Below, one piece after another: positions 1 through 6,348 of a DNA stretch of 45,603 nt (position 1 is its first letter; every line of letters begins with the position of its first letter). Below the pieces are notes generated by a model. The model was not told the origin of the DNA. It worked only from the letters and a program-made list of their open reading frames with translations, and did no database searches. Source of the stretch: Firmicutes bacterium ADurb.Bin193 (lineage in GTDB: Bacteria > Bacillota > Clostridia > Monoglobales > Firm-18); contig MWCQ01000019.1 in assembly GCA_002070105.1 (NCBI GenBank), positions 1 to 45,603 of the forward strand, in the 5' to 3' direction. Made by a program: the position numbers and the translations under genes.

Positions 1-75
1 TTCAGTGTTCAAAATGAACGTTTCCGTAATGAGCGGAAGTAAATGCTCCTCTCCGGCCTCAATGCGTTTCAGGGC
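1..75. repeat. Terminal direct repeat, left copy
   Basis: These 75 bases are identical to 45529-45603. They lie in the middle of a coding sequence that reads without interruption across the junction, so the repeat is best read as the overlap of a circularised assembly rather than a biological terminal repeat. Unique genome length is therefore 45,528. Confidence 0.95.
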
Positions 76-567
76 CGCAGCCATAGCTTCGTCAGTAATG
101 GGCTTTAAAGCCGGTTTAAACACGTCTACCTTTTTCCGGTTAATATCCCTGCCGAATACCTTTCCAAGCGTTTGTGCGGCAGATTTGAGGGCTTCCGCGC
201 CAAGTTTTGGGAACGCAAGGTCGAGCGCGTTCTTTTTCTTGGTCATGTTGAACTCCGCAACCAGCGCATCTTTGTCCTGCGTGATTACAACGGACGCCCA
301 CCCGGTGCGCTTTATCGGCTGGCCGGTGACCGGATGCCAAACGGTTAGTTGGACGGTCGCCACAACCTCGTTAAAAATCTGCTGATAGGCCGGTTCGGAA
401 CTTTCCCACAACCCTAAAAAAATCTCGTCCAGCGTCATTTGAACAAATGAGATTGGTAGCGTTCTGGCTTTTCCGTCAGGCGTTGGCTCAAACTCCCTGG
501 CATCCGGTTCCGCGTTTAGTTTGCGCTGAAACTCCTGCAATAATACTTTCTGGTCTTGTGTCTTCAT
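1..567 (-). CDS. Rad52-like single-strand annealing protein (N-terminal 189 codons)
   Basis: Leftward gene starting at ATG 567 and running off the window start. It continues on the circular map at 45528 and stops at 45480-45478, giving 205 residues in all. Two features recall Rad52/Sak-type annealing proteins: a compact beta-rich region with WHPVTGQPIKRTGWASVVI at about residues 83-101, then a helical stretch ALKSAAQTLGKVFGRDINR (about 136-154) like the 'K-A..LG..FG..LNR' end of the Rad52 core. The exonuclease gene two genes downstream supports the role: such proteins pair with YqaJ/lambda-exo nucleases to recombine phage DNA. The start overlaps the stop of the upstream HTH gene (ATGA). The family call is by motif only; the recombination role is inferred largely from context. 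Confidence 0.6.
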   Translation of the reverse strand, partial: MKTQDQKVLLQEFQRKLNAEPDAREFEPTPDGKARTLPISFVQMTLDEIFLGLWESSEPAYQQIFNEVVATVQLTVWHPVTGQPIKRTGWASVVITQDKDALVAEFNMTKKKNALDLAFPKLGAEALKSAAQTLGKVFGRDINRKKVDVFKPALKPITDEAMAAALKRIEAGEEHLLPLITETFILNTE

Positions 568-812
568 TTTATAAATCGTTCTACAAATTTTGGTACTCGG
601 TTAGTGTCAATCTGGTAGCGTGTTGTATCTCCCGGATAATGTATGCGCTTCACAAAGAAACCCACATCGTCCATGAGGTAAATCCACCGGTACGCTGTTC
701 GTTCGCTGCAACACAGCACGGAGGCCACCTGCTCAATGCTTTTCGGGCCTTTGGTTAACTCGTCTATGAGTTTGAAGGCGCGCTGCATTTTATGGCCGAA
801 GTCTGTTTCCAT
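564..812 (-). CDS. Small helix-turn-helix protein
   Basis: 82 residues. The stretch KSIEQVASVLCCSERTAYRW (about 24-43) is a classical helix-turn-helix of the HTH_11/DeoR kind, followed by a short wing-like tail. It probably binds DNA as a regulator or recombination accessory, but no partner domain is present. The stop overlaps the annealing-protein start by four bases (ATGA), so the two are co-translated. The leader contains AAACCCTTTAAA, also found before the nuclease gene at 1378. Confidence 0.7.
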   Translation of the reverse strand: METDFGHKMQRAFKLIDELTKGPKSIEQVASVLCCSERTAYRWIYLMDDVGFFVKRIHYPGDTTRYQIDTNRVPKFVERFIK

Positions 813-832
813 ATTGAGATTTAAAGGGTTTC

Positions 833-1378
833 TTACATTCTTGATTGAATAACTCGAACTACTCGGGCGTACTTGTCATAGATAGATTTCATAACAGGCA
901 CTACACCAGGAATCCAAAAGTCTCTTATCTTACCGGTCTCCCTGCTTTCATAAATAACTAATGCCTTGCCTTCTCCACCGTAAGTGAGATAGGCCTGCAT
1001 TTGCATAAAAACTTTTCTTGGAAGTCTTCCTGATTCTGGAAGATGCTCGTCTAAAGGCACTGATTTACAGTCTGCCGGGAATCCGTTAAATCTGAAATCT
1101 GGATGCCCCTGAACCAAACCATCGTAAACAGAAATTTCTCCACCACTTGAAAACTCACTGACAAATGTTGCCTTTATCCTTTCCAACAAATCCGCTTCCA
1201 TTTGATAGCCTTTGTAACAGCGTAGCCTCACATCGTGACCATCTTTGAATCCGTTAAAGAATTGCTCTATCAGAACAGACTCGTCAAGCGCAGCATTTGA
1301 TAGCGAAACATATTTCCTTGAAGTGTCGAACTTGCTTATGCTTGCTGTATAGCTTTCCAGCTTATTTGATATTTCCAT
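833..1378 (-). CDS. PD-(D/E)XK (Cas4/RecB-like) nuclease
   Basis: 181 residues from ATG 1378. An in-frame ATG at 1552 exists, but it would overlap the well-formed upstream gene by 160 bases, and the added residues look non-coding. E61, GHPD (91-94), DCK (103-105) and a QMQAY box (126-130) follow the order of a PD-(D/E)XK nuclease with a RecB/Cas4-type QxxxY motif. The usual ExK is DxK here. There is no cysteine cluster for an Fe-S centre, so it is closer to simple phage RecB-like nucleases than to full Cas4. It lies upstream of the HTH and annealing protein genes and probably takes part in end processing or recombination. Confidence 0.65.
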   Translation of the reverse strand: MEISNKLESYTASISKFDTSRKYVSLSNAALDESVLIEQFFNGFKDGHDVRLRCYKGYQMEADLLERIKATFVSEFSSGGEISVYDGLVQGHPDFRFNGFPADCKSVPLDEHLPESGRLPRKVFMQMQAYLTYGGEGKALVIYESRETGKIRDFWIPGVVPVMKSIYDKYARVVRVIQSRM

Positions 1379-1388
1379 AATCTTTTGT

Positions 1389-1694
1389 TTAAAGGGTTTC
1401 TGGTATGCCCTTGAGGGCTGAATTGATTTCGTTTTCCCATTGCTGTACTTCTTCCGGGAAGGCAAACCTGCGCTGGTGATACCAATAAATATCTTCTTCG
1501 GACTCTGCTCCGCACGTGCATACAGCGATATAATTACTACCGTCATGACCAATATCTACGGTAATTATCCCGCAACACTTCTCCCGTCTGGTGTTTAGGA
1601 TTTTGTACTTTTTGCCTTCGGTCAAATCATACGTTCCACCTGAATCAACACATTCGGCAATATCCCCCGGTACAAATCTTGGCTGCTCTTTCAT
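1389..1694 (-). CDS. Small beta-rich phage protein, unknown function
   Basis: 101 residues. The N-terminal half (VPGDIAECVDSGGTYDLTEGKKYKI, about 8-32, quoted as two blocks: VPGDIAECVDSGG and TYDLTEGKKYKI) resembles a small SH3-like barrel common in phage accessory proteins ('GD.V.C.D.......LT.GK.Y.V'). Four cysteines (two CC/CxC groups) might bind metal. It lies ten bases upstream of the PD-(D/E)XK nuclease start. No specific function can be given. Confidence 0.7.
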   Translation of the reverse strand: MKEQPRFVPGDIAECVDSGGTYDLTEGKKYKILNTRREKCCGIITVDIGHDGSNYIAVCTCGAESEEDIYWYHQRRFAFPEEVQQWENEINSALKGIPETL

Positions 1695-1696
1695 AA

Positions 1697-1888
1697 CTAA
1701 ACTTTAGGCAATCCCAGTTGTACTTTAATCTCCTCAATCAATCGTTTCACTTCATCTAAGAAGTCCGCGCCTGATGTGGTTAAAGAGCGCGTATCGGTTT
1801 CGTCGATGTATTCGACCAGGGTTTGAAGCCTTACCAGTTGGCGGGTCTTTTGGTAGAGTTGTTCAGGTGTAAGCGTTGGTAGTGTCAT
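1697..1888 (-). CDS. Small helical protein, unknown
   Basis: 63 residues, predicted almost wholly helical (LTPEQLYQKTRQLVRLQTLV... and FLDEVKRLIEEIKVQLGL). It ends two bases before the next start, so it is tightly packed in the operon. The leader has AAACCCTCAA nine bases before the ATG, a motif shared with neighbouring genes. Confidence 0.65.
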   Translation of the reverse strand: MTLPTLTPEQLYQKTRQLVRLQTLVEYIDETDTRSLTTSGADFLDEVKRLIEEIKVQLGLPKV

Positions 1889-1902
1889 AGTCTTTTGAGG
1901 GT

Positions 1903-2100
1903 TTAACTGAGCACGTAATCGGTAACAAAGAATCTTTTGTAATCAGGCTTGTGCTTTAATATGTTGAAAGGGTCAAACACCACAGACTTTATTCTGATCT
2001 CCGAATCGTTCCAAACTAAAACTGTTTTACGGAGCGATGTTTTCAATTTCTTTCTCGTCTTGCGTGGCAAATCCGAGTACTTAATTTTTTGTCTTTGCAT
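1903..2100 (-). CDS. Small basic protein, unknown
   Basis: 65 residues from ATG 2100. An ATG at 2124 would add eight residues and overlap the upstream stop. I chose 2100 because the AAACCCTCAA leader seen before gene 1888 recurs just upstream. The N-terminus is strongly basic (MQRQKIKYSDLPRKTRKKLK), suggesting nucleic-acid contact, but nothing more can be said. Confidence 0.6.
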   Translation of the reverse strand: MQRQKIKYSDLPRKTRKKLKTSLRKTVLVWNDSEIRIKSVVFDPFNILKHKPDYKRFFVTDYVLS

Positions 2101-2113
2101 AACAGTTGAGGGT

Positions 2114-2290
2114 TTATAAATCAATAATCAAATACCCTAATCCTTTGTAGAATGCTTTCCTTTCTTCGAGTGTAAAAACATTACCTGATGGGCTTACATA
2201 CCTGTCCCCGCGTTTCTTAGCGTGGATAGTGTACGGCTCGGATGTTTCCGTGCGCTGTATTTTAAATAGGGGTACGAGTGTTTCGGTCAT
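2114..2290 (-). CDS. Small protein, unknown (58 aa)
   Basis: Open frame of 58 codons from ATG 2290 to TAA 2114-2116: MTETLVPLFKIQRTETSEPY ... ERKAFYKGLGYLIIDL. The start overlaps the upstream stop as ATGA and it fills what would otherwise be the only gap in this operon, so I take it as real. No recognised domain. Confidence 0.65.
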   Translation of the reverse strand: MTETLVPLFKIQRTETSEPYTIHAKKRGDRYVSPSGNVFTLEERKAFYKGLGYLIIDL

Positions 2291-2475
2291 GGCTTTATTA
2301 CATTGTAGTTACTAACCATTGTCGAGGCCACATTTAAAGGCGTGTGACAAACCTGCATACTTTTCTCTTTTGCGTATGCGTAGAAGTCTGCAAGCGTTTC
2401 AAAATCCTTCGCCATCACAGCATTACCTTTGAAGTCGTGCGCGTAGTACAGTTGTTTGTTATACTTCTTTTCCAT
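2287..2475 (-). CDS. Small protein, unknown (62 aa)
   Basis: 62 residues beginning MEKKYNKQLYYAHDFKGNAV. The short aromatic-rich fold is unrecognised. Its stop overlaps the next start (ATGA), indicating translational coupling. Confidence 0.65.
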   Translation of the reverse strand: MEKKYNKQLYYAHDFKGNAVMAKDFETLADFYAYAKEKSMQVCHTPLNVASTMVSNYNVIKP

Positions 2476-2489
2476 TGGGGAATGAGGTT

Positions 2490-2756
2490 TTAGTTATTAA
2501 CTACTACTGTATAAGTTTCTGTCTTTACAAAGTCGCGGATGAACTCTGTAGCAATGTCGTCCACGTGGCGTTCGCTGTAGCCAATCCACCGGCCGTTGTT
2601 ATCGTAAGCATTTTTCTCGCAGTACTCCCGTGCCTGATCTTTGCACTTTTCAAAACCCTTGTCGTAAACAAGGTCTTGCGCTTCACTTTGGAGGATTATA
2701 GAGCCGTCCTGAATAAGGAGGTCGTAGGTTTTGCCGTTAACTGTGTACTCGTTCAT
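2490..2756 (-). CDS. First gene of the leftward operon, unknown (88 aa)
   Basis: 88 residues: MNEYTVNGKTYDLLIQDGSI ... RDFVKTETYTVVVNN. It looks like a small alpha/beta protein with no recognised motif. It is the promoter-proximal gene of the leftward operon, so it would be the earliest leftward product. That position often holds host-takeover proteins in phages, but this is inference only. Confidence 0.65.
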   Translation of the reverse strand: MNEYTVNGKTYDLLIQDGSIILQSEAQDLVYDKGFEKCKDQAREYCEKNAYDNNGRWIGYSERHVDDIATEFIRDFVKTETYTVVVNN

Positions 2757-2903
2757 GGTGCTTTTGTTCTGTTTGGTGATGTAAACCTACAACCTTTTAC
2801 GTTATGCGCAAAGAAATGTTAGAAAATATTTTGCATTTTTTTATTTAAGGTAGCGTAGGAAAATAGAAACAAATTGTTATATCTTTGCGTAAACACTTAA
2901 ACG
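2757..2903. promoter_or_regulatory. Divergent promoter region
   Basis: A 147-base AT-rich gap separates divergent genes. On the plus strand TATCTTTG at 2880-2887 is a perfect Bacteroidota -7 box (TAnnTTTG), about 17 bases before the RHH gene start; no clear TTTG -33 box is seen. On the minus strand TAGGTTTA and TTTCTTTG are near matches that could drive the leftward operon. The RHH protein encoded just downstream is a natural candidate to bind here. Confidence 0.5.
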
Positions 2904-3071
2904 ATGGCAAAAACGAATAAAATAGGGCGTCCAGCGGGTTCAGAAAAAGAGCCTATGAACGTATTTGTTACCAAAGATAGGGCTAAAAAGCTCCGCGAGT
3001 TGGCCAAAAAAGAACAGCGTACTATTTCAATCCTGGTGGAAAACGCGCTTAATTCAGCGTATGGCATTTAG
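2904..3071 (+). CDS. Ribbon-helix-helix DNA-binding protein
   Basis: 55 residues from ATG 2904 to TAG 3069-3071. The C-terminal 40 residues fit an Arc/CopG-type ribbon-helix-helix: strand MNVFVTKDRA, helix AKKLRELAKKEQ, turn, then helix TISILVENALNSAYG. The N-terminus has KIGRPAGSEKE, a basic arm like the 'GRP' extension of such repressors. It is the first rightward gene beside the divergent promoter, so it is probably a local transcription regulator. It overlaps the GIY-YIG start by 11 bases. Confidence 0.75.
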   Translation: MAKTNKIGRPAGSEKEPMNVFVTKDRAKKLRELAKKEQRTISILVENALNSAYGI

Positions 3072-3399
3072 GAAAGGATATATCTACTTTTTGTTCCGAA
3101 AACGCGAGCTGCTTTACATAGGGCAAACACGAAACTTGAATGCCAGAATAATGCAGCACAGGTATTTCGACATTGATGAAGTCAGGATTATACCTTGCAA
3201 GGTTTCAATGCTTGAATACTATGAGCGCAGATTAATAGCTTACTTTAAGCCTCGCTGTAATAAGCAACACAACCCAATATACTCTAAGTCAATTGTTTAC
3301 GATGAAGCCAGATTGCCAATAAGAAAGCGAAAGTACGGAAGTTTTAAGTATACGTTGTCTTACGAAGGCAAAAAGAAAATTTTTATAAAAGCTGTTTAG
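3061..3399 (+). CDS. GIY-YIG nuclease
   Basis: 112 residues from ATG 3061. Residues 6-33 hold the family signature: GYIYF (6-10), LYIGQTRNLNAR (18-29) with the two catalytic tyrosines and R24/R29, and H33. Further on E55-RRLIAYFKPRCN67 gives the metal-binding Glu and the conserved P..N. It is a single-domain enzyme without a DNA-binding tail, so it may be a freestanding homing-type nuclease or a repair/anti-host nuclease. Confidence 0.85.
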   Translation: MAFRKGYIYFLFRKRELLYIGQTRNLNARIMQHRYFDIDEVRIIPCKVSMLEYYERRLIAYFKPRCNKQHNPIYSKSIVYDEARLPIRKRKYGSFKYTLSYEGKKKIFIKAV

Positions 3400-3420
3400 C
3401 CTAACTAAAAGAGAAACCAC

Positions 3421-3696
3421 ATGAAGAAGTACTTTAAAAACTTATGGAGAGCTTTGATTGGTAAGCCTTTTGTAATAGGCGCATCCTATCACGATGTTAC
3501 AGTTGTTGTTAATGGTAAAAAAATGAGGCTTTTCGATTCTGGTTACAACCTAATTTTAACTTGTACTCGATCCTCCGGCTGGGAGCTTTGGAGCATGGAA
3601 GGAAGCCCATCAAAAGAATGGCGTCTGATTGGAGGGGAGTATGATAACGCAAAGTTTCATATTGAAGTTGATGGCAAAATTATTTGCTTTAACTGA
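3421..3696 (+). CDS. Small protein, unknown (91 aa)
   Basis: 91 residues, beta-rich after a short basic amphipathic N-terminus (MKKYFKNLWRALIGKPFVIG). Repeated hydrophobic strands (DVTVVVNGKKMRLF, YNLILTC) suggest a small barrel. It starts 21 bases after the GIY-YIG gene. No family recognised. Confidence 0.6.
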   Translation: MKKYFKNLWRALIGKPFVIGASYHDVTVVVNGKKMRLFDSGYNLILTCTRSSGWELWSMEGSPSKEWRLIGGEYDNAKFHIEVDGKIICFN

Positions 3697-3837
3697 TTTA
3701 GTAGTTATTTGACATTACAGGTATTTGCTGTGCATACAGAACTAAACGGGACAAATGCTGAAAAGTAATCCGTGTGGCAATAATCTGTAAAATTGAAATA
3801 GTAGGCGAGAAAGACGGTTGCGGCCCGGTTGATCGCC

Positions 3838-3890
3838 GGAAAGGCTGAGACGTTAAAAGGTGGACAGGTTCGAATCCTGCCTCCTTCCCT
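3838..3890 (+). pseudogene. tRNA-like remnant: T arm plus acceptor 3' strand
   Basis: 3867-3877 is a perfect tRNA T-arm box (GGTTCGAATCC), with a T stem formed by 3864-3868 and 3876-3880 (four pairs and one A-C mismatch). The following 3882-3888 (TCCTTCC) can pair with GGAAAGG at 3838-3844 (six of seven, one mismatch) as an acceptor stem, but only about 19 bases lie between acceptor and T stem, too few for D and anticodon arms. Longer folds starting near 3805 gave no consistent cloverleaf. CCA is not encoded. It is most likely a decayed or internally deleted tRNA; an att-type remnant is the alternative. Confidence 0.45.
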
Positions 3891-3916
3891 ATTTTAAAAC
3901 AGAAAATGAAAAGCGT

Positions 3917-4258
3917 ATGACAAAAGTAATTGAAGTTAATGACGGTTTGAAGTTTGATAATGGTATGTCGCTTTCACATGACCATCAGCAGGATTGTTGC
4001 GAGAGTCACATTTTGGACTTTAGTAATCTGTCAATGCAGGACTTTGAAGGCCTTGAGTTTGACCTCTCAAACGATTCATTTTTTGAGCGCGTGGATGATT
4101 TTGGAATTAGGTTACTACCTACCAACGGCCACCCTGTGAGCGTTCCGGGATATGGCTACAACAATGGGTTCTACTCGTCAAATCTTACACTGATCCTTTC
4201 CGGTGAAGGAAGCGAACGAAGGTACGATATATCAAGTTGCCAAGACATAAAAGATTGA
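3917..4258 (+). CDS. Conserved Bacteroidota phage protein with QDCCE motif
   Basis: 113 residues from ATG 3917; a start at 3860 would run through the tRNA-like element and is rejected. The sequence has a hallmark HQQDCCESH at about 23-31, GLEFDLSN, and a GYGYNNGFYSSNLTLILS block (about 79-96). I recognise this as a conserved hypothetical type in Bacteroidota phages. The Cys-Cys and His residues could bind metal. No activity is known to me. Confidence 0.7.
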   Translation: MTKVIEVNDGLKFDNGMSLSHDHQQDCCESHILDFSNLSMQDFEGLEFDLSNDSFFERVDDFGIRLLPTNGHPVSVPGYGYNNGFYSSNLTLILSGEGSERRYDISSCQDIKD

Positions 4259-4262
4259 CCAT

Positions 4263-4454
4263 ATGACCAAATCCACCCGCTTATGCAGCGACTTAAAGGA
4301 GGGAGAAAAGTTCGAAATTGCTGGGATTCAAATGGAATTTTCGTACTTTGTAGGTAACAGACACCCGCTATTCACACATGAGATCAACGGACAGACGTAT
4401 GGCTATTACAGAACATCCTGGAATAAATCGACACCGGTAAACCAAATAAAATAA
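4263..4454 (+). CDS. Small protein, unknown (63 aa)
   Basis: 63 residues, MTKSTRLCSDLKEGEKFEIA... LFTHEINGQTYGYYRTSW. 'L..GE.F...G' at the start is typical of small SH3-like or barrel phage proteins. Four bases separate it from the upstream gene. Confidence 0.6.
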   Translation: MTKSTRLCSDLKEGEKFEIAGIQMEFSYFVGNRHPLFTHEINGQTYGYYRTSWNKSTPVNQIK

Positions 4455-4456
4455 CT

Positions 4457-4756
4457 ATGGAACTATTAGGATGGATTATTTACGGCTCCGCAATGATTGG
4501 GCTTATGTACCTTCTTATGTTCAGGAAGCCATCTAACAAACTTACTGAAAAGGAGGAGGTGGCAATGTTCTTAACAGCAGAGTTGACAAACGCAGTCTGG
4601 CTCATGACCAAAGAGCAATACCATGACCAGCTTTTAAAATGGTCAGACGCTTACGGAAGCCAAACTGAATTGGGTGATGCGCTTGTAAAAGAGGCTTTCG
4701 AAATGACCGATTGCTTCTACAAAGAACTGGAAAGAAGGCGCAATTTGAAACCTTAA
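4457..4756 (+). CDS. Small membrane-anchored protein, unknown
   Basis: 99 residues. A single N-terminal membrane helix (ELLGWIIYGSAMIGLMYLLMF, about 2-22, written here in part: LGWIIYGSAMIGLMYLLMF) is followed by a soluble helical, acidic domain with several Trp and Tyr residues. It could be an inner-membrane anchor facing the cytoplasm; function unknown. Confidence 0.6.
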   Translation: MELLGWIIYGSAMIGLMYLLMFRKPSNKLTEKEEVAMFLTAELTNAVWLMTKEQYHDQLLKWSDAYGSQTELGDALVKEAFEMTDCFYKELERRRNLKP

Positions 4757-4772
4757 AAGAACTGTTTGCAAG

Positions 4773-4859
4773 ATGAGTATAGCAATAGCAATCATAATTG
4801 CCGCAATAGTATTCAGCATTATTCTTTGGAATTGTGATGCAGATTATCAGGATAGATGA
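4773..4859 (+). CDS. Tiny membrane peptide (28 aa)
   Basis: 28 codons: MSIAIAIIIAAIVFSIILWN followed by CDADYQDR. Almost all of it is one hydrophobic helix. The stop overlaps the next start (ATGA), which supports translation, but so short a frame could be chance. Confidence 0.4.
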   Translation: MSIAIAIIIAAIVFSIILWNCDADYQDR

Positions 4860-5359
4860 TGGGATGTAGTGACACTGTAATAAGATTTTGCCTTTACTGC
4901 GGGTGTGGGAAAATGGCCGAAGGGACAACGTCCTATTGCGCAACTCATAATTACCTTCGCAGGAGGGAAGAAAAGAAGGCCAGAAAAGACGCTGAGAGGT
5001 TAGCAAAAAGATTAGCCGCGCCTAAGAAAATCTACTCCCCACCCAAGAAGGTGAGCCAAAAGCAGAAGGAAAAGAATGCCGAATACAGCGCAGAACGTAA
5101 AGAATGGCTTATCGGCAAAAAGTGTGTAGTGTTTCCGGAAAAGGATGCTACAACAGTCCACCACGGAAAAGGCAGAATCGGCTACGCTGACGACTGGGCG
5201 CGGCAAAAAGGAATAACGCTACTCATGGACAAACGCTATTGGATCCCGGCCTCAATGGAAGGGCACGAATACATTGAGAGAAACCCAGACACCGCAAAGC
5301 GCGAAGGATGGAGCTGGAGCCGACTTGAAAACTTAGACCAGGAAAAGGAAACTATATGA
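4856..5359 (+). CDS. HNH-like (NinG/Rap-type) nuclease with N-terminal zinc finger
   Basis: 167 residues. The N-terminus carries a zinc-binding CLYCGCGK...YCATH motif (about 12-31), then a basic coiled stretch (about 35-85). The C-terminal part reads TVHHGKGRIGYADDW, then LLMDKRYWIPASMEGHEYIE, the His-His / 'YW.P.S..GH.YI..NP' pattern of phage HNH-like proteins related to NinG recombination nucleases. It probably cuts structured or damaged DNA. The start overlaps the tiny membrane peptide and the stop overlaps the next gene by four bases. Confidence 0.65.
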   Translation: MMGCSDTVIRFCLYCGCGKMAEGTTSYCATHNYLRRREEKKARKDAERLAKRLAAPKKIYSPPKKVSQKQKEKNAEYSAERKEWLIGKKCVVFPEKDATTVHHGKGRIGYADDWARQKGITLLMDKRYWIPASMEGHEYIERNPDTAKREGWSWSRLENLDQEKETI

Positions 5360-5724
5360 TACGCGCAACAGAATTAAGGATCGGAAACATAGTTGATCTT
5401 CACATTGAAATATTCGACAGGTGGGTGAATGGACGAGTTCTATCTTCAAACGACATTCAGTGTATTGAAAGTGGGGCGACTTGTAATCCTATCCCCCTCA
5501 CCGAAGAATGGCTGGTGAAGTTTGGGTTTGAATATCGTTCTGGATGGGAGGACTCATGGCATAAGTATCCTATTGGTTTGTATTTCAATCCTTACAAATC
5601 TGGAGTTTGCTTAGAGCAAATTTGGGAGAAATTGGTAGAGAATGATTTGGTAAATATCCAATACGTCCATCAGTTACAGAACTTATTTTTCGCTTTAACC
5701 GGTAACGAACTTGAACTGAAATGA
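5356..5724 (+). CDS. Conserved Bacteroidota phage protein (LRIGN...PLTEEWL type)
   Basis: 122 residues. ELRIGNIVDL at the N-terminus, IPLTEEWLVKFGFE in the middle and YVHQLQNLFFALTGNEL at the C-terminus are a pattern I recognise from many Bacteroidota phages and prophages, where it is annotated as hypothetical. It is the last gene before the late promoter; function unknown. Confidence 0.75.
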   Translation: MIRATELRIGNIVDLHIEIFDRWVNGRVLSSNDIQCIESGATCNPIPLTEEWLVKFGFEYRSGWEDSWHKYPIGLYFNPYKSGVCLEQIWEKLVENDLVNIQYVHQLQNLFFALTGNELELK

Positions 5725-5729
5725 GCCGT

Positions 5730-5761
5730 TTTGCAAGATTGAAGGCAAAAGCCTAAATTTG
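5730..5761 (+). promoter_or_regulatory. Late promoter (TTTG-N20-TAAATTTG)
   Basis: TTTG at 5730-5733 and TAAATTTG at 5754-5761 are 20 bases apart, matching the Bacteroidota sigma consensus TTTG / TAnnTTTG. Transcription would begin near 5768, about 20 bases before the GTG of the small terminase gene. A short AGGC/GCCT hairpin lies inside the spacer. Confidence 0.75.
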
Positions 5762-5790
5762 GCTATCAACTGAGCTAAAAAGCTAAACGA

Positions 5791-6348
5791 GTGGCAAAGA
5801 GAAATCCACAAGATCTTACAGAAAGCCAAAAGGCGTTTTGTAGAGAATATATTTACGACTGGAATGGGACAAGGGCATACTTAGCAGCATATCCAAATTC
5901 CAGTTATGAAGCAGCCATGTCAAGCGCTTCCGAACTACTAAGAAATCCTAAGATTGAGGCTTATTTGACCGAAATACAGGAAGACCTCGAAAAAATGGCC
6001 GGTATTTCGCGTTTAAAGGTGCTACAGGAGCATCAAAAGCTGGCCTTTAGCTCCATAGCCCACCTTCACAATACGTGGGTTACACGCAAGGAATTTGAAT
6101 CCCTGACTGACGACCAAAAATCCGCCATAGAGGAAATATCCACGCAAATTAAGACTTCACGAAACACAGACGGTACACTTGAGGAAAACGAATACGTCAA
6201 AATCAAACTTTACTCAAAGCAAAAGTCTTTGGATGCCATAAACCGAATGCTCGGGTATGACGCAGCACAAAAAGTTGAAGTGAAAGGCACTGTAAAATCT
6301 TACAACATTGTCCCTGCAAGCCAGCGAAAAGGAAATAGCGGTAAATGA
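5791..6348 (+). CDS. terS: Terminase small subunit
   Basis: 185 residues from GTG 5791. The N-terminus LTESQKAFCREYIYDWNGTR AYLAAYP (shown in two pieces) and SASELLRNPKIEAYL are the helix-turn-helix and second helix of the Terminase_2 family. It recognises phage DNA and loads the large subunit. It overlaps the large-subunit gene by 41 bases and is first in the late operon. Confidence 0.9.
   Translation: MAKRNPQDLTESQKAFCREYIYDWNGTRAYLAAYPNSSYEAAMSSASELLRNPKIEAYLTEIQEDLEKMAGISRLKVLQEHQKLAFSSIAHLHNTWVTRKEFESLTDDQKSAIEEISTQIKTSRNTDGTLEENEYVKIKLYSKQKSLDAINRMLGYDAAQKVEVKGTVKSYNIVPASQRKGNSGK

Noticed and set aside
5-385. Rightward 126-aa open frame at the window start
   Set aside because: Antisense shadow of the Rad52-like gene, which carries recognisable motifs and continues across the circular junction.
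447-758. Rightward 103-aa open frame
   Set aside because: Opposite the HTH and annealing-protein genes; composition is Cys/Ser/Phe-rich as expected of a shadow.
1379-1552. Longer N-terminus for the PD-(D/E)XK nuclease (start at 1552)
   Set aside because: It would overlap a well-formed gene by 160 bases, and the added residues look like a shadow frame. ATG 1378 has the AAACCCTTTAAA leader shared with another gene.
2965-3060. Longer GIY-YIG protein starting at 2965
   Set aside because: This part is out of frame with, and covered by, the ribbon-helix-helix gene 2904-3071. The GIY-YIG motif begins just after ATG 3061.
3860-3916. Longer start for the QDCCE protein at 3860
   Set aside because: It translates the tRNA-like T arm. 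The ATG at 3917 begins the family-like sequence.
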